Below are positions 57,296-64,000 of a stretch of 64,000 nucleotides of DNA, piece by piece. Both the position numbers and the translations under genes were made by a program. The DNA is from Hymenobacter terrenus (GTDB lineage Bacteria > Bacteroidota > Bacteroidia > Cytophagales > Hymenobacteraceae): positions 1 to 64,000 of the forward strand of contig NZ_LATM01000001.1 of assembly GCF_000972495.1 (NCBI RefSeq), read 5' to 3'. The notes beneath the pieces were generated by a model. The model saw nothing but the letters and a program-made list of their open reading frames with translations, was not told where the DNA came from and searched no databases. Within the stretch, counting starts at the first letter, position 1. Each line of letters begins with the position of its first letter.

Positions 57296-57985
57296 TTATT
57301 TAACTGTAAAGAGGCTGCCCAGCGTTTCTACGTAGACGGCTACGTTGGCATCCAAGTCGCGGCGGTGGTACTGCATGAGGTAGCGCGGATGGTCGAGGAC
57401 AATGATTCTTTTGAACAAGCCCAATTCGTCGTTTAAACGATTGAGAAAAGTGCCGTTGCGTTTGCCCAGACTCACGGCAACGTCGGTGCGTAGGCCCAGT
57501 GCCTGCACCTGCTGGCGGAGGGATAATTGCATGTCCGGCCACAGGGCTTTAATAAGCACCGGGGAATCGTAGTAGTTGTAGTTAAGCTTATTGTGTAAAA
57601 GCACAAGCGGGTAGATGGACCCCAAATAAAAGTGCTGATAAAAAACGGTAGGGCCGCCCAAGGCAGCCACCACCTGATACACAAACTGGGTAGACAGTTC
57701 GGGCCGCTGCTGCGGCAACTCGTGGGCTATGCCGCAAAACTCACGGAGCGCGCCTGGGTCGGTGAAGGCTACTCCGGTGCGGCCCATGCCCAGGCGGCCA
57801 GGGTTGATTCCCAGCACCGCGACCCTAGGATTATTATCAGCATAGTACTTGGCGCCAAATTTTTTCAGCAACTGGTAAACCAGCGGCTCTCGAAATGGGC
57901 TATAGGCCTCCACGTCATTGGGCAAGGACTGGGGCAGCGGAAAGCCCGAAAGAAACTGCGACAGCTGATCAGCAACATGCTTCAT
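57296..57985 (-). CDS. SMUG2-family uracil-DNA glycosylase-like protein
   Basis: A 229-residue base-excision repair protein. The N-terminal active-site motif reads VLGINPGRLGMGRTGVAFTD and the C-terminal motif HPRYLMQYHRRD. This order fits SMUG2-type glycosylases, which remove uracil or related bases from DNA. AT-richer flanks of 120 bp separate it from the NIF3-like gene. It has its own start and stop. Confidence 0.9.
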   Translation of the reverse strand: MKHVADQLSQFLSGFPLPQSLPNDVEAYSPFREPLVYQLLKKFGAKYYADNNPRVAVLGINPGRLGMGRTGVAFTDPGALREFCGIAHELPQQRPELSTQFVYQVVAALGGPTVFYQHFYLGSIYPLVLLHNKLNYNYYDSPVLIKALWPDMQLSLRQQVQALGLRTDVAVSLGKRNGTFLNRLNDELGLFKRIIVLDHPRYLMQYHRRDLDANVAVYVETLGSLFTVK

Positions 57986-58058
57986 AGGCTTTAGTCTAAA
58001 GAAACCAGGAGTACCAAATTGGTGGTAACAACTATGCAGTGGAGCTCTTTATGAGAAG

Positions 58059-60254
58059 CTAGCGCTCAAAACGTACGGTGAAAAACACATTCCGTCCGGC
58101 GGCGCTTACCCCCGATGCAAAGACTCGGTAGTTGGTGTCGAGAATGTTTTCAATTCCGGCTTGTAATGCCCACTGGCGGGTGAATTGAAAGCTGGTGCGC
58201 AGGTTGAGGGTAGACCAACCCGGCGCGCCGTCAGGTGTGGCCTGAGGCAGGTTGTCTTCGCCAGTGGGGCTATAATCTGCGAGGCGCTTGCGGCCATTGA
58301 ACAGCACTGATCCTTCGGCCATTAATTTTTGGTGCTGAAAGGTGAGCGCTGCCCGCCCAAATAAGGGCGAAATGTGGTCAAGTGGCACATTGGCCGTTAG
58401 GTCGCGCCCTTGGGTGTAGGTCAGGGCGCCATCCAGGCGCAGGTGGGCCGGCAGCAGGACCTGGGTGCGGGCCGACAGTCCTCTTACTCGGGCCCGGCCG
58501 GTATTGACGGTGGCCACGGTAGAGAAGGTTTGGCCGTTGTACACAACGGTGGTGCTGCCATCAGGTGCTGCAAAGGGGCGCACCACCAGCGCATCGAGCA
58601 GAGTGGTGTAAAAGCCGGTGACGCCAATTAGCAATCGGTCAGCAACGGTTTCGGAAACTTCGGCTTCGTAGTTAACAACCCGCTCGGGCTTCAGCCCTGT
58701 GTTGGGGATGATAAGCGCACCGTTGTTTTGTTCGAAAGTTTTGTTGAGGTCGTCCATGTTGGGGGCCCGGAAGCCTGTGGCCACCAGCCCGCTTAGGCGG
58801 AAACCCGCTGGAAGCATGGCAACCAGACCCAGGTTGCCATCGAGCGAGGCCGATTGCTGCGACACGCGGTTGAATGGCACGGCAAAAAAACGCTGGTCAA
58901 ACTCCGCATTGACACGCACCCGGCTGTAGCGCAGCCCATCGGAGAGAATAAGTACATCGGTAATCTCCCAGCGGTGGGCGGCGTACACCCCGGTGGTGGC
59001 ATAGGTAGAGCCGTCAGGATAGCGAGTGGCGATGGGAGCGGTGGCCCCGGTCGCCACGTTCACGGCCTTCCCAATGCTGCGCACTCGGTTGTTGGTTAGT
59101 TCGGCGCCGTAGCGGAGCTCGTGTTTGCCAATGGTTTTGAGTAAATCCAGATTGGCGCTAAGCACCCTGACTTTTTCGATGTTTTCCTGCCGGCTGTCCC
59201 GGCCAAAGTCGCGCACCAGCCGGCTTTCCTCTACGGCTTGCACCGCGGGCGTTAGCCGCAGCTGGTCATATAAGCTCGACCCCTGGGTAAGCTCTAACTG
59301 ATAGCTGCCCAGAAACCGTTTTTGCGGGCCATATTCCCACTCAGCGTAGCGCAGGGCTCCGTTGCGGTAGGTTTGCAACCGGTCGAACCGAGGCACGTGG
59401 GAGGTAGTGGAGTAGTGTAGGTTGAGTAAATGACGTTGGGCTGCTTGCGGCTGAAAAAGGACTTTCTGAACCACGTCGAGCTGCTGGTAGCCCGTGAATT
59501 TCTGGCGGTGCAGGTCGCGGTTGGGCACTACTACGTCGCGGCTGTTCTGCCGCTCTACGTATTCACGCACCTCACCAAAGCCCGGATATTTATCCAGTCC
59601 GTTGCGGCCCTTGCGCAGGTCATCAAAGTCGGTGGCGGTGAGGCTGGTGAAGGTGGCCCAGCGGCGCCAGCCCAGCGCAAAATCGGTATGGGCAGTTCTC
59701 TCGCGGGCCGCGGTGCTGTAGCGCAGCAGGTTGGTAGCATACACGCGGCGGCCGGTGCTATCGGCTAGTCGAGGGCTTTTGGTGTAGAGGCTAATGACGC
59801 CGCCCAGGGCATCGGACCCATAGGGCACGGCGCCAGCTCCATTCAGGATTTCAGCCCGGGCCAGGGAGTTCGCGTCGACGCTGAGAATGTTTTGCAGGTG
59901 GCCGGCGCGGTAAATGGCGTTATTTAACCGCACACCGTCCACTACCAACAGGATTTTATTAGCCTCGAAACCGCGCAACACCGGCGAGCCGCCGCCGAGT
60001 TGGGATTTCTGCACAAATACCCAGCCTGTGTTCTGCAGCGCATCAGCCATAGTAGCTGGGTTCTGCAGTCTGATTTGGCGGACCGAAAGCACATCAATCT
60101 GCTGCGGGATGTCGGCTTTACGCTCCTGGGCCCGGTTAGCCGATACCACAATTTCGTTCAGCCCGAACGTTCGGCTGGAGTCAGGTGTGGGCCGTTGTGC
60201 CCACGCACTCAGGCTAACTGAAGCCAACGAAAAGGATAGTAGTAGATGCCGCAT
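58059..60254 (-). CDS. TonB-dependent outer-membrane receptor (heme/hemoglobin-type)
   Basis: From ATG 60254 (731 aa) with a signal peptide (MRHLLLSFSLASVSLSAWAQ). The TonB-box-like stretch TFGLNEIVVSANRAQERKAD precedes the plug domain (QNPATMADALQNTGWVFVQK, LRGFEANKILLVVDGVRLNN, YGSDALGGVISLYTKSP). The 22-strand barrel ends with NYRVFASGVSAAGRNVFFTV and RFER. The motif set fits the TonB-dependent hemoglobin/transferrin/lactoferrin receptor family. Starts further up are possible but extend beyond the signal peptide. Ligand unproved. Confidence 0.92.
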   Translation of the reverse strand: MRHLLLSFSLASVSLSAWAQRPTPDSSRTFGLNEIVVSANRAQERKADIPQQIDVLSVRQIRLQNPATMADALQNTGWVFVQKSQLGGGSPVLRGFEANKILLVVDGVRLNNAIYRAGHLQNILSVDANSLARAEILNGAGAVPYGSDALGGVISLYTKSPRLADSTGRRVYATNLLRYSTAARERTAHTDFALGWRRWATFTSLTATDFDDLRKGRNGLDKYPGFGEVREYVERQNSRDVVVPNRDLHRQKFTGYQQLDVVQKVLFQPQAAQRHLLNLHYSTTSHVPRFDRLQTYRNGALRYAEWEYGPQKRFLGSYQLELTQGSSLYDQLRLTPAVQAVEESRLVRDFGRDSRQENIEKVRVLSANLDLLKTIGKHELRYGAELTNNRVRSIGKAVNVATGATAPIATRYPDGSTYATTGVYAAHRWEITDVLILSDGLRYSRVRVNAEFDQRFFAVPFNRVSQQSASLDGNLGLVAMLPAGFRLSGLVATGFRAPNMDDLNKTFEQNNGALIIPNTGLKPERVVNYEAEVSETVADRLLIGVTGFYTTLLDALVVRPFAAPDGSTTVVYNGQTFSTVATVNTGRARVRGLSARTQVLLPAHLRLDGALTYTQGRDLTANVPLDHISPLFGRAALTFQHQKLMAEGSVLFNGRKRLADYSPTGEDNLPQATPDGAPGWSTLNLRTSFQFTRQWALQAGIENILDTNYRVFASGVSAAGRNVFFTVRFER

Positions 60255-60412
60255 TGAGAATTGTCTGGAAAAGGATAGCAGACGCATCGATAGCAGAAAC
60301 CAATGGCTTGTCCTAAAAATAAGGTCCCGGGGAGGACCGGTTCGTGCCGCCTGAAGTTGTAAAATTATTGGTTTCAAATTCCCTGGCTTTTCCCTACTAC
60401 AGCCAACGAGCT

Positions 60413-61099
60413 TTACGGTCTGGAAAGCATGGTTTGCACCTGCGAATGCGAACCTGTAAGAGGCAGTGTAATAGCTACGGCGCCCGGCCCCAGGCTTACG
60501 CGACTTAGCAATGGGTATAACCCACGGCCGTGCCGGTGATGAGCCATATATTGGAAGCCATCAAAAAGTAGCAGAAAGCCCCCCTGGAGTAGCAGCGACT
60601 GGCCGTAGCCCCGCCAGCGGTCCGATGAGCCCGAAGCGGTGGGATTACGGCCTTTTTCGAGCAAATACAGGCCAGTGGCCATGTAGGCTACATCGAGGCC
60701 GGCGTTGAAGAGGTACAGGTTTTCGGTGCGAAGCTGGTGGCGCACGTTGCCGGCACGGTCGGCCACGGGCTGACGCGCGGCGCGCCGGGCAGCCAGATAT
60801 CCGGTGCCGGCCAATACCAAATTCACCGCGCCCCAGCCGAGGTTCATTTGGTGAAGATAGTGGGCAGAGCCCTCCGTTTGGCTGGTGGCAATGCCGCTGA
60901 CCAGCAGATTACTCACCGCCCAGCCACCTAGTACGGTCAGGCCGCGCTGGTCGAGGCGAGTGCGCCCATCCGCAAAATGTGCCAGGGAAGCCGTGGCAAT
61001 GAGAGCGGTTTGGCGCGAGGAATCGGCGGCTGGTTGCGCCAGTAGGGGCCGCAAGAAGGGTGGAAGGAGCAGGCAGGCAAGCAGGAGCAGAAGGCGCAT
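60413..61099 (-). CDS. Hypothetical membrane protein, DUF6992-like
   Basis: A 228-residue protein with an N-terminal signal or membrane segment (RLLLLLACLLLPPFLRPLLA). More hydrophobic segments follow (LTVLGGWAVSNLLVSGIATS, HQMNLGWGAVNLVLAGTGYL, YLFNAGLDVAYMATGLYLLE, LLLQGGFLLLFDGFQYM). The pattern fits DUF6992 of Bacteroidota; this is from memory and moderately sure. Function is unknown. It is divergent from lpxK with a 117-bp gap. Confidence 0.78.
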   Translation of the reverse strand: MRLLLLLACLLLPPFLRPLLAQPAADSSRQTALIATASLAHFADGRTRLDQRGLTVLGGWAVSNLLVSGIATSQTEGSAHYLHQMNLGWGAVNLVLAGTGYLAARRAARQPVADRAGNVRHQLRTENLYLFNAGLDVAYMATGLYLLEKGRNPTASGSSDRWRGYGQSLLLQGGFLLLFDGFQYMAHHRHGRGLYPLLSRVSLGPGAVAITLPLTGSHSQVQTMLSRP

Positions 61100-61216
61100 G
61101 GCAGCTATTAGTAAAAAGATGGGAAGACGGCAAGCAACCGTTTCGGCGCTGCTTTGTGTAGCGGGGCAGCCTGGGCCGTACTTTTACGGCCCGTTGCTTC
61201 GGCAATTTGCCCACGT

Positions 61217-62308
61217 ATGCCGTCAGTATTGGCTTTTCTGTTGTTGCCGTTTGCCTGGTTGTACGCTGGGGTGCTGGCCGTTCGCAACTGGCTGTATGAA
61301 GCGGGCTGGAAAAAATCCGTAGCCTTTGCGGTCCCCCTCATCAACGTGGGCAACCTGCGGGTGGGCGGCACCGGCAAAACGCCCCACGTGATTTGGCTGT
61401 TGGAGGAACTACTGCGCCAGGGCCACCGTCCGGCGGTGCTGAGCCGGGGCTACGGCCGCCGCACCCGGGGCCCCCGCCTGACTAACTCCACTGATTCGGC
61501 GGCGACCGTGGGCGACGAGCCGTGGCAGTATTTCCAGCAGTTTGCCTCGCAAAACGTGCCGGTGGCCGTGGCCGAAGCGCGCCGTCTGGGGATAGAACTG
61601 CTATTGCGGGCGCACCCCAAAACAACGGTCATCGTGCTCGATGACGCCTACCAGCACCGCGCCGTCCGGCCCGCCCTGAACTTGTTGCTGACGGAGTGGG
61701 CCCGACCCTTCTACCAGGACCTGGTGCTGCCCGCTGGCCGCCTCCGCGAAAGCCGGAGCGGTGCCCGCCGGGCCGATATAATCATTGTGACTAAATGCCC
61801 GCCGGACTTGGACGAAGCATCACAAATAGCTATTGAGCAACGCATCAGGCACTACGGCCGGGCCAATGTGCTGGTGCTTTTCTCCGCTTACGCTTACAGT
61901 CAGCCAAAAGCCTTCGCGCCAGAAATAGCATTGTCCGCTGCCGATTCTTCAATTACCTCCTCCGTTGAACCCGCCCGCAGTCCGGCATTGTTGCTCACGG
62001 GAATTGCGCAGCCCGGCCCGCTACGGGAATACCTCGAAAGCCAGGGTTACTTGATTCAGCATCACGCAGCTTTTCCCGACCATCACGCCTTTCAGGCGAC
62101 CGATTTGGTGGCCCTACGGGCACATTGGCAGCCAAGCTGGGCTATTTTTACGACCGAAAAGGACGCCACTCGCCTGCAAAGCCCCGAACTGCGGGCAGCG
62201 CTGGCTGGGCTGCCGCTCTATACCATTCCGGTGCGAGTGACGTTTCTGGGCAACGGCGGCGCAGCTTTGCGCCACTTGCTGCCCCGCGTGCTCATGCCGG
62301 GAATATGA
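61217..62308 (+). CDS. lpxK: Tetraacyldisaccharide 4'-kinase
   Basis: From ATG 61217 (363 aa). It phosphorylates the 4' position of the lipid A disaccharide precursor at the inner membrane. An N-terminal membrane helix (PSVLAFLLLPFAWLYAGVLA) is followed by the P-loop NVGNLRVGGTGKTPHV, RPAVLSRGYGRRTRGP, ATVGDEPWQYFQQFAS, VIVLDDAYQHRAVRPALNLL and, near the end, IFTTEKDATRLQSPEL. All regular LpxK blocks are seen. The putative porin gene follows 79 bp downstream on the same strand. Confidence 0.96.
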   Translation: MPSVLAFLLLPFAWLYAGVLAVRNWLYEAGWKKSVAFAVPLINVGNLRVGGTGKTPHVIWLLEELLRQGHRPAVLSRGYGRRTRGPRLTNSTDSAATVGDEPWQYFQQFASQNVPVAVAEARRLGIELLLRAHPKTTVIVLDDAYQHRAVRPALNLLLTEWARPFYQDLVLPAGRLRESRSGARRADIIIVTKCPPDLDEASQIAIEQRIRHYGRANVLVLFSAYAYSQPKAFAPEIALSAADSSITSSVEPARSPALLLTGIAQPGPLREYLESQGYLIQHHAAFPDHHAFQATDLVALRAHWQPSWAIFTTEKDATRLQSPELRAALAGLPLYTIPVRVTFLGNGGAALRHLLPRVLMPGI

Positions 62309-62387
62309 TAATACTTGACACTGCCGGTTCTGCGTAGAATCCGGCGTATTAGCTACTTGCTTGAAGGCTCTGCAACGAGGATTTTTA

Positions 62388-64000
62388 ATGAAATGGGCGC
62401 CGCTGCGGGTGGCAGGTCTGCTGCTATTACTGGCGCTGCTGACCGCACCCGCCGCCCGGGCTCAGGTGGTCGACGACTCCACCAAAATGCTGTACGGTCC
62501 CAAAACCACGCGCGTCATCTACGAGGCTGAGGTATTGCGCGACTCCACCTCCGGCACAATGCTCGACACCACGCTCACGCGTTGGCCGCAAGCCCGGTTC
62601 TGGATGCACGACACCACGTTTCAGCAGGACCTGGGGGCGGTAGGTACGGCGTCGCGGCCCTTGCTCTACCAGCCTGATTTGCAGTTGGGTGCACGTTTTG
62701 GGCGCAACGTGTTTGATAAGTACGCCCGCAACGCCTCGACGGTGCCCTACTATGATTCGCGGTCGCCGTACTCGTTCTTTCGCTACGTCCAGTCTGGGGC
62801 GGGCGAGCAGGTGTTCGAGATTAGCTACAGCCGCAGCCTGAAAAAGAACTTCAGTATTGGGGTGGCTTACGAGCGAATTGCGTCGAACAAAATTCTGGCT
62901 ACTTCGGGCTCCCGCAATGGTTTGGTGGAGCATTCCAACTTGCTGCTGTTTGGAAGATATCAGTCTGATGATGAGCGATATCATCTGCTGTTTAATATCA
63001 GCAACGTACGCCACCGGGCTGCCGAACAAGGCGGCATCCGGCCGATTACCAGCCGCATATTAGAGACTTCGGGAGACAGCATTACCATCGGTGAAACCAG
63101 GCCCCGGGACTTATTTAACTATGGGCAGCAGCAGGTATACATGACGCAGGCTGTCAACAACGAAGACCGCGACGAGGTGTACTTCACCCAAACCTACCGG
63201 CTGCTCAGCCGCGGGCTCACGGCATACCACACTTTCGATGCCAAGCGTCAGTATAACAGCTTTCTTCGCCTGAACTTTAACGGTTCGGATGCTTTATTTG
63301 AACGTAATAAAAGGCGCAATACCACTGCTACGCTCGACCGAGCCGAATACCAACAAGTTGAGAACACGCTGGGGGTATTGGGCCGCACCAAAGCAGTTGA
63401 ATACCGGCTCTATAGCCGCCTGCGTAATGCAGGGCTGGTTACCCAGACACTGCTTCCTTCGCCCGCCAATACGGGCTTAAACTTGGGAAAGGCTGCTCCC
63501 CGCCGAACCTTCAACGAGGTGTTTTTGGGTGGCACGGCCGCCTTTAACTACCGTACAATTTATGCTGTCGAAACCGCAGGGGAAGCACATCCCTTCTCGG
63601 TTGGCAGTAATCAAAATGGCTTTGAATACTGGCTGCGCGCTTCTATTCGCACGGGGCCACTCTCGGCCGAAATTTTGCGCTCTTCGCAAGCTCCTACGCT
63701 GACTCAGCAACAATTCGTAGGTAATCATTATGAATGGGAGCATCTTCCGGGTACTGATAAGGCCTTTAAAAATACCACTACGAGCCAGCTAACCGGGCGT
63801 CTGCGCCTGAAATTGCCCAACCTCGGGATCCTCACCGAGCAGCGTTTCGAAGCCAGCGCCAGTGTGGTTGACATTGGTAACCTCGTGTATTACGATACCA
63901 CCGCTGCACCTGCACAGGTCGAGACGGCCCGTAACTTAGTGATTGGCTTCGTGCGACATCAGGTTCGTCTGGGCCGGGTAAGGTTTGATAACCAGGCTAC
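62388..64000 (+). CDS. Putative porin (Porin_10-like), truncated by window end
   Basis: The frame opens at ATG 62388 with a signal peptide (MKWAPLRVAGLLLLLALLTA and PAARAQ) and remains open as far as I read it. Segments such as ARFGRNVFDKYARNASTVPY, YDSRSPYSFFRYVQSGAGEQ and VFEISYSRSLKKNFSIGVAY fit the Bacteroidota putative porin family. The C-terminus is outside the window. It follows lpxK on the same strand, an outer-membrane context. Confidence 0.85.
   Translation, partial: MKWAPLRVAGLLLLLALLTAPAARAQVVDDSTKMLYGPKTTRVIYEAEVLRDSTSGTMLDTTLTRWPQARFWMHDTTFQQDLGAVGTASRPLLYQPDLQLGARFGRNVFDKYARNASTVPYYDSRSPYSFFRYVQSGAGEQVFEISYSRSLKKNFSIGVAYERIASNKILATSGSRNGLVEHSNLLLFGRYQSDDERYHLLFNISNVRHRAAEQGGIRPITSRILETSGDSITIGETRPRDLFNYGQQQVYMTQAVNNEDRDEVYFTQTYRLLSRGLTAYHTFDAKRQYNSFLRLNFNGSDALFERNKRRNTTATLDRAEYQQVENTLGVLGRTKAVEYRLYSRLRNAGLVTQTLLPSPANTGLNLGKAAPRRTFNEVFLGGTAAFNYRTIYAVETAGEAHPFSVGSNQNGFEYWLRASIRTGPLSAEILRSSQAPTLTQQQFVGNHYEWEHLPGTDKAFKNTTTSQLTGRLRLKLPNLGILTEQRFEASASVVDIGNLVYYDTTAAPAQVETARNLVIGFVRHQVRLGRVRFDNQA

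Overview
The window looks like a chromosomal segment of a GC-rich member of the Bacteroidota, most likely Hymenobacter or a close relative in the Cytophagales. Several secreted proteins end in a type IX secretion (T9SS) sorting domain. Other family markers are a Bacteroidota-type TssD/Hcp protein, an LptE lipoprotein, a Porin_10-type porin, a SMUG2 glycosylase and ATP-dependent PEP carboxykinase. Promoter-like TAnnTTTG boxes of the Bacteroidota kind precede some genes. The species is inferred from protein families only.

The left part, about 1 to 28.6 kb, is accessory DNA built from nested mobile elements. It holds an IS5-family copy cut by the window edge, a frameshifted Tn3 transposase tail, an IS3 orfA remnant, two intact serine recombinases and one truncated one. 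It also holds isolated 38-bp Tn3-type terminal repeats and several families of short non-coding elements. Those families are 210-227-bp Tn3-derived miniature elements (three copies), a 262-bp element with 37-bp ends (two copies), a 190-bp element with 36-bp ends, and a 132-bp IS5-type MITE. One 227-bp copy sits inside a glycoside hydrolase gene with a 5-bp target duplication, and removing it on paper restores the reading frame. Between the elements lie secreted T9SS proteins (an M43 metalloprotease, a delta-60 repeat protein and a subtilisin-like protein), small unknown genes, an Abi-alpha-like protein, and several gene remnants (an STN receptor domain, DUF72, beta-helix and T9SS tails).

At 26.3-28.5 kb is a compact toxin locus. 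A TssD/Hcp-like tube protein is fused to a C-terminal toxin, followed by its probable immunity gene, then a displaced second toxin tail, then a second paralogous immunity gene. No injection-machine structural genes are visible in the window.

The right part, from a tRNA-Asp at 28.7 kb to the end, is ordinary core genome. It carries accA, lipid-related enzymes, rtcB, rsmE, pckA, a POT peptide transporter and groES-groEL. A minus-strand run follows with secG, an Ala/Pro-rich tetratricopeptide-like protein, lptE, a sigma-54-type activator, miaB and pabB. The end holds a coiled-coil zinc-ribbon protein, a NIF3-like protein, SMUG2, a TonB-dependent receptor, lpxK and a truncated porin. Genes there are closely packed, and strong bidirectional hairpins close many convergent units.
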